Assembly (NCBI RefSeq): GCF_025340265.1
Contig: NZ_CP022707.1
Location: 2,418,501 to 2,482,500, forward strand
Source of the DNA: Novosphingobium sp. 9
GTDB lineage: Bacteria > Pseudomonadota > Alphaproteobacteria > Sphingomonadales > Sphingomonadaceae
DNA: 64,000 nucleotides
Direction: 5' to 3'
A program made the position numbers and the translations under genes. Position 1 is the first letter of the stretch; every line of letters starts with the position of its first letter. Of this stretch, positions 39,314-48,822 are shown one piece after another. The notes beneath the pieces were generated by a model. It saw only the letters and a list, made by a program, of their open reading frames with translations. It did no database searches and was not told where the DNA came from.

Positions 39314-40694
39314 CGCGCGCCCTCACTCCACAGTACGACCCGCAGCGTCTGCAGGATGATGATCAAATCGAGAAACGGCGTGTAGTTCTTGGCGTAGTAA
39401 AGATCGTACTCGAGCTTGTTGCGCGAATCCTCGATAGAGGCGCCATAGGGATAATTGATCTGTGCCCATCCGGTGATACCGGGCTTCACCATGTGACGCT
39501 CGGCATAGTAGCGCAATTGCTCCTCGAGTTCGGAGACGAACTGCGGGCGCTCCGGGCGCGGGCCGACAAAGCTCATCTGCCCTTTGAGCACGGTCCAGGC
39601 CTGCGGAAGTTCATCGATACGCACGAGGCGGATGAACCGTCCGATCCGGGTGACACGAGGGTCGTTCTTGGATGCCCATTGTGCGCCCGCAGCTTCCGCA
39701 TCCGTACGCATGGAGCGCAGCTTGATCACATGAAACGGCTGACCATACAGGCCGACACGCACCTGACGGTAAAACGCCGGCCCTTTGCTGTCGATCTTCA
39801 CCAGAAGCGCAAAGAACAGAATGACCGGCGCCGTGATCGCCAGTAGCAAAGCACTGACGAAGATATCAAAAATCCGCTTAGCAGCGCTGGATATGGCTCG
39901 CCCGGACGAAAAGCCATCCGAGAAGATCAACCAACTGGGATTGACGGTATCAAGATCGACACGCCCTGTCTCTCGTTCAAGGAAGCTCGAGAACTCGTTA
40001 ACATGCACGCCCGCTGTCTTGATCCTCAAGAGATCTTTCAGAGGCAGGGCATTACGACGTTCCTCAAGGGCAAGAACGACTTCGCTGACGCCCATATTCT
40101 CTACATGTCGGGTCAGATTGTGGATCGCAGCGCGTGAAATCGCTTCCTCGACCACCGGCGGCCCCTCGCTCATGCCGACATAGCCGACGATGACGAATCC
40201 GCTCTCGGGCCGCTCGGCGAGATCACGCAGGCGCTTCGCCCGCTCACCCGCGCCAAGCACAAGGACCCGGCGACGAAACGCCGATGTGCCCAGAACACCA
40301 CCCAGCAGCAGCCGGTTGAGGATCAGCAGTACAATGGCGAATGCCATGGAATAGGCCAGAGTGGACCGCCAGAAGTTCTGCCCCCCCGTCACGAAGTCCA
40401 CGAAAGACAACGCGATGACGCCCAAGGAAATCGCGACCAACAGCCGCGCGGCGGCAAAGCGCATAGAACGCAATGCCTCCCCTCCGTAGACGCCGACAGC
40501 CATCATCGCGAGCGAGATCACCACAGCGAACGCTCCATGCCCCCTGCACGATCAGCGAATGTGCCTGCGCTCATGCCGATCTGGTCGGCACGCAGCCGCC
40601 ACGACAGCTCATTGGCGCCGACAAGCAACAGCACATCGACGAGCCAGAGCAGGATCACCGCATGGGGAATGTAGTGTTTGAAAAGACGAATCAT
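39310..40694 (-). CDS. TIGR03013 family PEP-CTERM/XrtA sugar transferase, N-terminal frameshift
   Basis: Undecaprenyl-phosphate glycosyl-1-phosphate transferase, ~461 aa when repaired. The N-terminal membrane part starts MIRLFKHYIPHAVILLWLVD (ATG 40694) and breaks after FADRAGG; one extra G in the run 40540-40544 joins it to HGAFAVVISLAMMAVGVYG. A CoA-binding-like middle domain has VLVLGAGERAKRLRD. The catalytic core is KRIFDIFVSALLLAITAPVI, KLRSMRTDAE, RIDELPQAWTVLKGQMSFVG and PGITGWAQINYPYG. It is the first gene of the PrsK-PrsR-TPR operon and would start polysaccharide repeat assembly. Confidence 0.92.
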
Positions 40695-40723
40695 CGTCGA
40701 GTGCCAATCATCCTTGCACGCTC

Positions 40724-40740
40724 AGCGTTCACCATGCCAA
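40724..40740 (-). promoter_or_regulatory. Candidate sigma-54 (-24/-12) promoter
   Basis: Read on the minus strand, TTGGCATGGTGAACGCT has the GG-N10-GC spacing of sigma-54 promoters and agrees well with the TTGGCAC upstream block. It ends 29 bp before the TIGR03013 start codon. The operon encodes PrsR, a sigma-54 activator, so autoregulation would be logical. Identified by eye only. Confidence 0.5.
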
Positions 40741-40900
40741 GCTAGGATGAAAGACGTAAAATGTCGGTAAATCTGACAGCATTAATGCCATATACCGTAC
40801 CAACTGACGGAAATCAGGCAATCGCCTTACGATTGCCCTGTCGGCATGCTTTACAAGCCTACGCCAAAAATACGGCAATCGCGAAGATCATCATCGGGAA

Positions 40901-40984
40901 TGGTGCCCCTGGCCCGACTCGAACGGGCACGCCTTGCGACAAACGATTTTGAGTCGTTCGCGTCTACCATTCCGCCACAGGGGC
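40901..40984 (-). tRNA. tRNA-Leu (anticodon CAA)
   Basis: 84 nt with encoded CCA. The acceptor GCCCCTG pairs with CAGGGGC. The anticodon stem AACGA/TCGTT encloses CTCAAAA, giving CAA. A variable arm follows, and the T arm contains GTTCGAGTC. The length and long variable arm agree with a class II tRNA. Confidence 0.95.
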
Positions 40985-41035
40985 ACATAACCGGACGTGG
41001 AGGCGGCCTTAGCCGCCTACGCGCCCTTGCTCAAG

Positions 41036-41854
41036 TCAGTCTTTCAGCGCCGTCGCAACGATCTTGTGGAGACGCGAGTGCAGCGCATCATTGCCTGCCA
41101 GAATCTCCGTATCGCAAATCACGTTCGAGCGCCCCTTCCAGTCCGACACGAAACCACCGGCCTCGCGCACGAGCAGGCAGCCAGCCGCCGTATCCCAGGG
41201 CTTGAGGTCCGCTTCCCAGAAGCCTTCGTAACGCCCTGCCGCAACCCAGGCGAGATCCAGAGAAGCAGCGCCGAAACGACGAATTCCGGCAACCTGCGGC
41301 GCCAGAGCGTGATAGATCTTGGTCCACTGCCCGGCATCACCATGCCCGGCAAACGGAATACCGGTCGCGATCACGCTTTCGTCAAGATGACGACGCGACG
41401 AAACACGCAGGCGTGCGTCATGAAGCCATGCGCCGCGGCTCTTCTCTGCCCAGTAGCTTTCGTCCGTTACCGGGTTGTAGATCAGCCCGGCAGTCACCTC
41501 GCCCCAGCCCTTTCCATCCAGACGCGGTTCCTGGACGGCGATCGAAATCGCGAAATGCGGAATGCCGTGGAGGAAGTTCGTGGTACCGTCGAGCGGATCG
41601 ACGATGAAGCGCGGCTTGTTGGGATCACCCTCGATCTCGCCGGCTTCCTCGAACAGGAAGCCCCAGTCCGGGCGAGCAGCACGCAGTTCATCCCAGATCG
41701 TGCGCTCGGAAGCCTGGTCGGCCTTGGACACGAAGTCGGAAGGCCCCTTGCGGCTGACCTGGAGGTGTTCGATTTCACCAAAATCGCGGCGCAGACGCGA
41801 ACCCGCCTTGCGGGCCGCCTTCTCCATCACGCGAATGAGACCGGAAATGGCCAT
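41036..41854 (-). CDS. suhB: Inositol monophosphatase family protein (SuhB)
   Basis: 272 aa Mg2+-dependent phosphatase. Metal-binding motifs are FLFEEAGEIEG near residue 66, FIVDPLDGTTNFLHG near 84 and the C-terminal LKPWDTAAGCLLVREAGG near 219. SuhB of proteobacteria also takes part in ribosomal antitermination. It lies downstream of efp and a small secreted protein in the same direction, with a 63-bp gap. Confidence 0.92.
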   Translation of the reverse strand: MAISGLIRVMEKAARKAGSRLRRDFGEIEHLQVSRKGPSDFVSKADQASERTIWDELRAARPDWGFLFEEAGEIEGDPNKPRFIVDPLDGTTNFLHGIPHFAISIAVQEPRLDGKGWGEVTAGLIYNPVTDESYWAEKSRGAWLHDARLRVSSRRHLDESVIATGIPFAGHGDAGQWTKIYHALAPQVAGIRRFGAASLDLAWVAAGRYEGFWEADLKPWDTAAGCLLVREAGGFVSDWKGRSNVICDTEILAGNDALHSRLHKIVATALKD

Positions 41855-41917
41855 TTCAATCTACTCTTTGTAAGTGCCGACAGCGGGAAACCGGATGGCC
41901 TCCCGCTGCATGATATA

Positions 41918-42406
41918 TCAGCGACCGCTGGAAGCCGAAGCTGCGCCGTCCTTGTCGGTCGGGCCGACCGCAGCGCCAGACGGAGCAGACGGCCCACCCG
42001 GCGCAGCGCCCGACTTGGCCTCGGCAGGGTTGTAACCACAGATCATCACCATCGCACTGAGCAGTTCGCTCATGTTCTCGCGATGGATCTTCTCCGGATT
42101 CTGCCTGATCACTTCATCCATCGAATGCGTGATCTTACCCAGCGAGTTGTTGTAAAGGCAGCCGACCAGCGCACCCTTGGCAGGCTGGTCAACGTTCTTC
42201 GATTCAAGACCGCTGATCAGCACCTTGAGGTACAGCATCGCGTTTTTCACTTCGGCTTCCGAAGCGGGCGGCTGCGGCAGCGAAGCGGCGGGAGCGTGCG
42301 CGGCCGGCTTGGCTGCTGCCTTCTTGGCAGGCGCTGCAGCCAAGGCTGGCGTGGCCGCCACGGCGAAAGCCGCGGCTGCCAGGATCGTGGTCTTGAACGT
42401 GTGCAT
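41918..42406 (-). CDS. Small secreted protein of unknown function
   Basis: 162 aa. The signal peptide [20 protein letters not shown] ends around ALA-AA. An Ala/Lys/Pro-rich linker follows, then a helical domain with LYLKVLISGLESKNVDQ, two cysteines (VGCLYNNSL, VMICGYNP), and a disordered Ala/Gly/Ser-rich tail. I do not recognise the family. Its ATG overlaps the efp stop (ATGA), so translation is coupled to elongation factor P. Confidence 0.75.
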   Translation of the reverse strand: MHTFKTTILAAAAFAVAATPALAAAPAKKAAAKPAAHAPAASLPQPPASEAEVKNAMLYLKVLISGLESKNVDQPAKGALVGCLYNNSLGKITHSMDEVIRQNPEKIHRENMSELLSAMVMICGYNPAEAKSGAAPGGPSAPSGAAVGPTDKDGAASASSGR

Positions 42407-42969
42407 CAATCTGCCTTCCTCACGTAGGCCTTCTCGTAGACATCGACGATGATGCGCGTGCCGCTCTCGATATGAGGCGGAACCATGACGCGCACGCCGT
42501 TGTCGAGAATGGCCGGCTTGTAGCTCGACGATGCCGTCTGTCCTTTGACGACGGCATCGGCTTCAACGATGGTCGCCTCGACCTGTTCCGGCAACTGAAC
42601 CGAGATGGGACGCTCTTCCCACAGTTCGAGCAGAACCTGCATGCCGTCCTGCAGGAAGGCAACAGCATCGCCGAGCAGATCGGAAGGCAGCTGGATCTGG
42701 TCGTAGGTCTCGATGTCCATGAACACGAGCTGGTCGCCTTCGACGTACAGAAACTGGAAGTCCTTGGTATCGAGGCGCACGCGCTCGACCGTATCGGCGC
42801 TGCGGAAACGCACGTTGGTCTTGCGGCCATCAATCAGGTTCTTCATCTCAACCTGCATGAAGGCACCGCCCTTGCCGGGCTGGGTATGCTGGGTCTTGGC
42901 GACCTTCCAGATACCCTTTTCGTATTCGAGAATGTTACCGGGGCGAATGTCGACGCCGCTGATCTTCAT
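42406..42969 (-). CDS. efp: Translation elongation factor P
   Basis: 187 aa. Relieves ribosome stalling at polyproline. The KOW-like domain I begins [19 protein letters not shown]. The loop tip is [15 protein letters not shown], where lysine 33 or 35 is the position modified in EF-P families. No epmA or earP modification gene is in the window. The C-terminal OB fold ends [18 protein letters not shown]. Divergent from the next exported protein. Confidence 0.95.
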   Translation of the reverse strand: MKISGVDIRPGNILEYEKGIWKVAKTQHTQPGKGGAFMQVEMKNLIDGRKTNVRFRSADTVERVRLDTKDFQFLYVEGDQLVFMDIETYDQIQLPSDLLGDAVAFLQDGMQVLLELWEERPISVQLPEQVEATIVEADAVVKGQTASSSYKPAILDNGVRVMVPPHIESGTRIIVDVYEKAYVRKAD

Positions 42970-43089
42970 GAGCTTGAGCCTTGACCTGGGAAAGAGCTGT
43001 CCAGCCCGTACAGGGCAGGAAGGATTGCGCCCTTAGCTTACCGCCGTGCCTGTGGCAATTGCTTCGCGGCAGTGCTAGCGCTGGGCACC

Positions 43090-43539
43090 ATGAACCGTAC
43101 CCTGCCGACCTTCCGTATTTTCCGCAGCACTGCCGGTATTCGGCGCGCCTTCTCGCGGCTCGCCGCCTTGGGCATAGCCTTGGTGATGCTCGGCACAACA
43201 GGCAGCGCCATCGCCTCGAAGGGGACGCCCCCACCGGTACCTGGTGGTCCGCTGCATACGTTGCCGCTAGGCCACTATGAGTGCGAGATGCCCGGCGATG
43301 CGACAGGCGCAGTTGGCAAGCCGATGAACAGTTTCGACTTTCAGGTCGTCATCGGCTCCAGCTACAAGGCACAGGGCGTGCGAGGCAGCTATCTTTATAC
43401 CGGAGAAAAGGTCGTGATGACAGGCGGCGTCCTGAAAGGCCTGGCATTCCACCGCATATCCAATGGCTTCCTGCGCAAGCTCAATGCCAACGGCAGCGAT
43501 AGCGACATGCGCTGCGTACTATCCGCTCACGTAAAGTAA
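43090..43539 (+). CDS. Exported hypothetical protein
   Basis: 149 aa. A long signal peptide has hydrophobic core LAALGIALVMLGTTGSAIA after a basic, Arg-rich start. The mature part contains LGHYECEMPGDATGAVGKP, FDFQVVIGSSYKAQGVRGSY and KGLAFHRISNGFLRKL, with two cysteines (YEC, MRC). The pattern suggests a small periplasmic beta-rich domain; I do not recognise a named family. ATG 43090 preferred over 43072. It precedes the CDF transporter by 43 bp in the same direction. Confidence 0.7.
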   Translation: MNRTLPTFRIFRSTAGIRRAFSRLAALGIALVMLGTTGSAIASKGTPPPVPGGPLHTLPLGHYECEMPGDATGAVGKPMNSFDFQVVIGSSYKAQGVRGSYLYTGEKVVMTGGVLKGLAFHRISNGFLRKLNANGSDSDMRCVLSAHVK

Positions 43540-43582
43540 CGCAGCAGCCGAAACACCGGAGCAATTCATTCGTTCCGGGCTG

Positions 43583-44557
43583 ATGCCCAGAGAAATCGAA
43601 GATACGGCGCCTCCCGCGCCACCGGCGACACTGGATGTGATTCGCGCCAATATAGTGCTCTACGCCGCACTTGCGGCGAATGTCGGCATCGCCATTGCCA
43701 AATTCATTGCTGCTTTGATCAGCGGGTCGTCCTCCATGGCCACAGAAGGCGTTCATTCGCTCGTCGACAGCGGAAACCAGATCCTTCTTCTCCACGGCCA
43801 AAAGCGGGCTGCCCGTCCACCCGATGCAGCGCACCCCTTCGGCTACGGCCGCGAGCTCTATTTCTGGGCATTCGTGGTTGCGATCCTGATCTTCGCAGTC
43901 GGCGCCGGCGTTTCGATCTACGAAGGCATCGACCACATCCGCAACCCGCACCCTATCGCGGACGCAACGCTGAATTACATTGTCCTTGGCATTGCATTTC
44001 TCCTTGAGGGCGCCTCATGGATAGTGGCCGTGCGGGAATTCAATACGGGACGGGGCAAACTTTCCTGGTGGCAGGCCATTCACCGCTCAAAAGATCCGTC
44101 AGGGTTCATCGTGTTGTTCGAGGACAGCGCCGCCCTGATCGGCCTGATCATCGCCGGGCTGGGCGTGTGGGGCAGTGACCATTTCGATGATGCGCGGATC
44201 GACGGCGCCGCTTCGGTCGCAATCGGCATCGTACTGGGCTGCGTAGCCATGCTGCTCGCGCGGGAAGCCAAGGGTTTGCTTATAGGGGAAGCTGCAGACC
44301 CGGAGCTTATCGATCGCCTTCAAGCCGTACTGGACGCAGAACCGAACATCGATGCAGTCAATCACATCCGCACCATCCATACGGCGCCGAAGGCTGTATT
44401 TGTCGCCATCAGCGCGGACTTTGCGGACAGTTTGCCTATGGGGGAAGCCGAAACGCTGATCGAGCGACTGGAAGAGCGCATGAAGGCGCTCTCCCCTGCT
44501 ATTACATCGATCTACATCCGCCCGGAAAAACGCGAAAACGCCTTCACCGCCCCCTAG
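43583..44557 (+). CDS. Cation diffusion facilitator family transporter
   Basis: 324 aa. Six helices are predicted. Conserved motifs are SGSSSMATEGVHSLVDSGNQ near residue 49 (helix 2 acidic/His site) and FGYGRELYFWAFVVAI near 88. VLFEDSAALIGLIIAGLGVW near 175 supplies the second metal-binding helix. A short cytoplasmic domain follows. It is a proton-coupled divalent metal exporter by family (Zn, Fe, Mn or Co); the metal is not assigned. A bidirectional terminator follows. Confidence 0.9.
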   Translation: MPREIEDTAPPAPPATLDVIRANIVLYAALAANVGIAIAKFIAALISGSSSMATEGVHSLVDSGNQILLLHGQKRAARPPDAAHPFGYGRELYFWAFVVAILIFAVGAGVSIYEGIDHIRNPHPIADATLNYIVLGIAFLLEGASWIVAVREFNTGRGKLSWWQAIHRSKDPSGFIVLFEDSAALIGLIIAGLGVWGSDHFDDARIDGAASVAIGIVLGCVAMLLAREAKGLLIGEAADPELIDRLQAVLDAEPNIDAVNHIRTIHTAPKAVFVAISADFADSLPMGEAETLIERLEERMKALSPAITSIYIRPEKRENAFTAP

Positions 44558-44580
44558 AAACAGGCTTCAGAGATCGTTTG

Positions 44581-44606
44581 AAAAATGCCTTTGAGAGGCG
44601 TTTTTG
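44581..44606. terminator. Bidirectional terminator between CDF and PBP1A genes
   Basis: AAAAATGCCT-TTGAG-AGGCGTTTTT forms a 10-bp stem with one T:G pair, flanked by A and T runs in both directions. It starts 24 bp after the CDF stop and can serve both convergent genes. Confidence 0.8.
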
Positions 44607-44690
44607 AAGCTGCACCGGCCCTCTCCTCCACCCTGCCACCCGCAGGATACTACCGTTGGGTGGTAGGATGAGGGAGAAGGCCGACGCCGT

Positions 44691-44713
44691 AAAATTCGCT
44701 GTTCGCGAATTTT
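44691..44713 (-). terminator. Hairpin downstream of PBP1A gene
   Basis: Perfect 9-bp stem AAAATTCGC/GCGAATTTT around the 5-nt loop TGTTC, 17 bp after the PBP1A stop. Its symmetric A/T ends suit a terminator or transcript 3' stabiliser. Confidence 0.6.
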
Positions 44714-44729
44714 CAAACGGACTCTCAGA

Positions 44730-47264
44730 TCAGTAGACGCCACCGAACTGCGAAGCAAAATCCTGCTGGTCAGCTTGCTGCTGCGCCTGAGCCGCCTGCT
44801 GACGGGCATCGCGCGCATCGCGGATTTGCGCCACCAAGGCATCGCGGCGACGGGTGAATTCGTCTTCCGCCGTATATTTGCGTGGCTCGGTGTCGGGCTT
44901 GAAGGCCTCCCAGATAACCGCCGCCTTGGGATCATCGGTCGGCTCCACACCGAACACCCGCTTGCCGGTGACACGATCGATCCGGACCATGCGAATACCT
45001 GCAGGGGCAGTCAGCGGACTGGTGCTCCAGCGCTCGCGCGTCGCCTCGATCACGCGCTGCATGACCGGCGCTGCGATACGCCCGCCCTGCGCTGCACCGC
45101 CCAGCGAGCGGGGATTGTCGTAACCCAGATAGACGCCGCCAACGTAATCCTGATTGCCGCCCATGAACCAGACGTCGGTAGGGCCATTCGTCGTACCCGT
45201 CTTGCCGAACAGCGGCAGGTTCAGCGCGCGCAGTCGCGCGGCCGTACCGCGAATGACCACGCCTTCCAGCATGTGGATCACCTGGTAGGCGGTGTCGGCA
45301 TCGATCACCTGCTTGCCCTTGCGCTGGATACGCGGCATCGGCTTCCCATCCCATTGCGGCATATTGCAGGTATCGCAGTGGCGGCTGTCCGAAGACCAGA
45401 TCACTTTACCGTTGCGGTCCTGCACATAGTCGATGAACGACGAAGGATACTGCACACCGTCATTCGCCATTGCCGAATAGGCATTGGTCATGCGGTAGAC
45501 CGTGGTCTCCCCTGCGCCCAGTGCGAATGAAAGATAGGGTTTGTAATCGCCGATCCCGAAATTGTGGAACGTGCGGATAACCCGCGGCATTCCCGTTTCA
45601 TTGGCGATGCGCACCGTCATCAGGTTGCGGGACTGCTCAAGCCCCCAGCGCAACGTGTGCATGCCGCCGCCGCCTTCGTTGCCGAAGTTGCGGAAACACT
45701 TCTGACCGAGCGACCCGCCCTGATAAACGCAGAACGTACCGTCGAGCACCTGCGAGGCCGGGGTCATGCCTGCCTGAAGTGCCGTGGCATAAACGAAGGG
45801 CTTGATCGTCGAACCCGGCTGGCGCTCTGCCTGAATGGCGCGATTGAAGCTGCCGAGGCCGGAATCGAACCCGCCCTGCATGGCCAGGATGCGCCCGCTT
45901 CCCGGCTGCTCCAGAATCATGCCGCCGGAAATTTCAGGGATAGTCCGAACCGCATACGTGCTGTCGGAAACCGGCTCGGCGACAATCACGTCGCCCAGTT
46001 TCGCCCGGTCGGGAATGTTCGTCAGTTGTGCAGTCTTGCCATCGGTAAAGCCGATCTGCTTGCCATCCAGAATGACGCCCACACGCCAGTTCTTGTAGTG
46101 AACCGTCTTGTTCGAACCGATCAGTTCGGATTGCCAGTTATCCAGCGAACTGATGTGCGCGATCGGCCCGTGCCAGGGGCCATTGCCCTGGAACTGGAGC
46201 ATCTGCGCGCGCAACGAATCGCGAACTGCGCCCTGCATCTGCGGATCGAGCGAGGTGCGCACCCACAGACCACCCGCATAGACGCTGTTCGGTCCGTCCT
46301 TGGCATTCTCGCCGTACTTGTCGATCAGACGCTGGCGCACTTCCTCGATGAAATAGCCGTAGGACGGGTCCCAGGCATCGCTGCGCTGAACGACCAGTCC
46401 CAGAGGTTCGGCCTTGGCGGCTTCGGCATCGGCCCTGCTGGCCCAGCCATTGCGCACCATCTGATCGAGCACCCAGTTACGACGCTCGATCGCACGGTCC
46501 TCGGCCTTCTTGCGACCGTAGACTTCGGGTGCGCGGGGCAGGATCGCAAGGAATGCGCTCTGCGCGAGCGTCAACTGGTCGACATCCTTGTCGAAATAGG
46601 CGCGCGCCGCAGCCTGCACACCGAACGAACGGCGGCCAAGCGGAATCTCGTTGAGATAGAGTTCGAGAATCTGCTGCTTGGTCAGCGCTTCCTCGATCCG
46701 GCGGGCGACGACCATTTCCTTGAGCTTGCGCGTGACCGAGTACTCGTCGCCGATCAGGATGTTCTTGGCAACCTGCTGGGTGATCGTCGAGCCGCCCTTA
46801 GCGCGAACGCCGGTGCCGAACTTCGATGCATAATCGAGCACCGCTCCCGCCAGACCGCCCAGATCGACGCCTCCGTGCGTCCAGAAGGTACGGTCCTCCG
46901 CTGAAAGGAAGGCGTTGTAGACCTGAGGGGGGATGTCCTGGAAGCGCAACTGAACGCGGCGTTCACGCGCATAGCTGTAGATGATCGCTCCGTCGCCATC
47001 ACGGACCATGGTCGGCAACGGCGGCTGATAGGTCAGCAGCGTATTCGCATCGGGCAGATCCCGCGTAAAAACGATCCAGAAACCGGTGAAGGCAAGCAGC
47101 CCGGCAAGGAACACGTAAGAGAACCGACGCAACCACTTGCGGCGCTTCCAGCTGGCAGCGATCCTGCCCGTCAGGCCGCCGAAGCGACCGCCTCCCTTGC
47201 GCCGCAGCGTGTAATGTCCATCTGGACCTTGCGGCTCTTCCGGTTCGAATGTGGCGTCGGTCAT
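44730..47264 (-). CDS. mrcA: Class A penicillin-binding protein 1A
   Basis: 844 aa bifunctional peptidoglycan synthase. A cytoplasmic basic tail and membrane helix (FLAGLLAFTGFWIVF near residue 53) are followed by the glycosyltransferase domain with AEDRTFWTHGGVD (catalytic Glu near 123), KGGSTITQQVAKN and RRIEEALTKQQILELYLN. An OB-like insert precedes the transpeptidase with PGSTIKP (SxxK), SRN and KTGTTNG. Next upstream gene is a cell-wall amidase, so the pair forms a wall-metabolism operon. Confidence 0.96.
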   Translation of the reverse strand: MTDATFEPEEPQGPDGHYTLRRKGGGRFGGLTGRIAASWKRRKWLRRFSYVFLAGLLAFTGFWIVFTRDLPDANTLLTYQPPLPTMVRDGDGAIIYSYARERRVQLRFQDIPPQVYNAFLSAEDRTFWTHGGVDLGGLAGAVLDYASKFGTGVRAKGGSTITQQVAKNILIGDEYSVTRKLKEMVVARRIEEALTKQQILELYLNEIPLGRRSFGVQAAARAYFDKDVDQLTLAQSAFLAILPRAPEVYGRKKAEDRAIERRNWVLDQMVRNGWASRADAEAAKAEPLGLVVQRSDAWDPSYGYFIEEVRQRLIDKYGENAKDGPNSVYAGGLWVRTSLDPQMQGAVRDSLRAQMLQFQGNGPWHGPIAHISSLDNWQSELIGSNKTVHYKNWRVGVILDGKQIGFTDGKTAQLTNIPDRAKLGDVIVAEPVSDSTYAVRTIPEISGGMILEQPGSGRILAMQGGFDSGLGSFNRAIQAERQPGSTIKPFVYATALQAGMTPASQVLDGTFCVYQGGSLGQKCFRNFGNEGGGGMHTLRWGLEQSRNLMTVRIANETGMPRVIRTFHNFGIGDYKPYLSFALGAGETTVYRMTNAYSAMANDGVQYPSSFIDYVQDRNGKVIWSSDSRHCDTCNMPQWDGKPMPRIQRKGKQVIDADTAYQVIHMLEGVVIRGTAARLRALNLPLFGKTGTTNGPTDVWFMGGNQDYVGGVYLGYDNPRSLGGAAQGGRIAAPVMQRVIEATRERWSTSPLTAPAGIRMVRIDRVTGKRVFGVEPTDDPKAAVIWEAFKPDTEPRKYTAEDEFTRRRDALVAQIRDARDARQQAAQAQQQADQQDFASQFGGVY

Positions 47265-47316
47265 TGCCGCAGCCCTCTAGCACGAGGCTTTCGGACAAGA
47301 CCAGACACGAGGCGCC

Positions 47317-48195
47317 TCAGAGACCGGATTTCGTGGCAAAATAGATGCGGATCGACCGCACCACGGCATCCGCGATCATGTCGCGACCCTGCACAGAGCC
47401 CAGAAACGCAGCATCCTGCGGATTGTTGATGTAACCGGTCTCGAACAGGATCGACGGAATATCCGGCGCCTTCAGCACCGCCAGCGCCGCCGTCTGCACA
47501 TCGTTTCGGTGAAGCCCCACCTTCCCGTCCAGCTCGCGCAGGAGAATACTCCCCATCCTTGCGGACTGCGCCTGCGCGCCGCGTTGGGACAGGTCGAGCA
47601 GAATGGACCCCACGCCATTGTCGAGATGCGAAAGTGCGACACCATTGATCCGCCCGTTCTGCGCATCGCTGGCCGCAAAGCGCTGCGCAGCCTCGTCAGA
47701 CCCCTTTTCCGACAGCGCATAGACGCTCGCCCCGCGTGCGGTATCCTCGGGCGCGCTGTCGGCGTGAATGGAGATAAACAGATCGGCATTCAGCCGCCGC
47801 GCTATTTCAGGCCGATCTCGCAGCGAGACGAAGCGATCGGTATCGCGGGTCAGCGCTACGCGAATGCCACCCTGGGCCAGAAGCCCGGCGCGCACCGCCT
47901 TTGCGATCGCGAGCGCGACATCCTTTTCCCGCAGCGCCCCCTGCCCCGCCCCCGGATCGAAACCGCCATGCCCAGCATCGATCACCACCAGAGGACGCGC
48001 AGGGTCTGCCGGCCCGTCGATGCGCGGCAGTCCGGCGGCCACTTGCGATGATGGCAGGTCAAAGCGCAGCATCGCACTATCGTCAGCCCGCGCCGCCATG
48101 ACTGCGGCATGAGAAACCAGCACCAACACCATGACCGACAGCAGCGCCGCCATACAGGCAACAACCAGGGATAATGGCGGAGCGCGACGCGACAT
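47317..48195 (-). CDS. amiC: N-acetylmuramoyl-L-alanine amidase
   Basis: 292 aa Amidase_3 enzyme that cleaves peptide stems during cell separation. A signal/anchor helix (LVVACMAALLSVMVLVLVSH) lies near the N terminus. The zinc site residues are in VVIDAGHGGFDPGAG near residue 68, LREKDVALAIAK (Glu), and LFISIHADSAP; the catalytic Glu is in ILFETGYINN. There is no AMIN domain, unlike E. coli AmiC, so the symbol is approximate. ATG 48195 selected within an ORF open to 48276. Confidence 0.9.
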   Translation of the reverse strand: MSRRAPPLSLVVACMAALLSVMVLVLVSHAAVMAARADDSAMLRFDLPSSQVAAGLPRIDGPADPARPLVVIDAGHGGFDPGAGQGALREKDVALAIAKAVRAGLLAQGGIRVALTRDTDRFVSLRDRPEIARRLNADLFISIHADSAPEDTARGASVYALSEKGSDEAAQRFAASDAQNGRINGVALSHLDNGVGSILLDLSQRGAQAQSARMGSILLRELDGKVGLHRNDVQTAALAVLKAPDIPSILFETGYINNPQDAAFLGSVQGRDMIADAVVRSIRIYFATKSGL

Positions 48196-48822
48196 GGACC
48201 AATGGTTAAGTCGCCCAACGCTGCTCCACAATTCGATCTCGGCACTTTCCCCCGATTCGTTTCCGCGTTTGCGCAACGAAAGTTCCTTGCCCTGTCACGC
48301 CCTTGTAACTTGCCGTTGCGGGACAGGGGTGCTAGGCCCAGACAGCCGGAGCCTAATCAAGCCTCCCGGTCGCGCGCCCTGCCGGACATTGAAATCCGGA
48401 ACTGGTCCCACCAGATGACGCCGTAGACCGGATTGCAGAACCATTGCTCCTTGGCATGACCACCGGGAAAATCCTTTTCCGGATCAGCAGGTTGACGCGA
48501 GTCATGAGAAGTACGTTGCAGCCCCGCCAGCCAATGCCCGTCAGGGCATGGGCGGTGTTGCCGCAACGCGCCGCGCGATTGCAATCGCCGCGCGGCCTGA
48601 TGACCGCAGTCGCAATGCCCGCCGCTGTGGCAGGCCCGATCGACACATGTCTTTTCGCGATCAAGGCGCCGGATCGCCTCGGTCATTACGTTACCCTGCC
48701 CTGCAACGCGATGGGCTCGGCCGCTTTCGGCGAGCATGAACCAGCCGCGTCGGGCACCCCCGAAATTGATGGCGCCCTCCCGGAAGATCCGGTCGGACAG
48801 CGGCGCCTATGGAGAAATTACA
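48196..48822 (+). promoter_or_regulatory. Long non-coding leader region before RNase E
   Basis: 627 bp between the divergent amidase and rne genes carry no convincing gene. Hairpins are visible at 48534-48549 (ATGCCC-GTCA-GGGCAT) and 48570-48596 (GCCGCGCG/CGCGCGGC with inner GATTGCAATC). A long structured 5' leader is the known site of RNase E autoregulation in other bacteria; here that role is inferred from position only. Confidence 0.4.
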
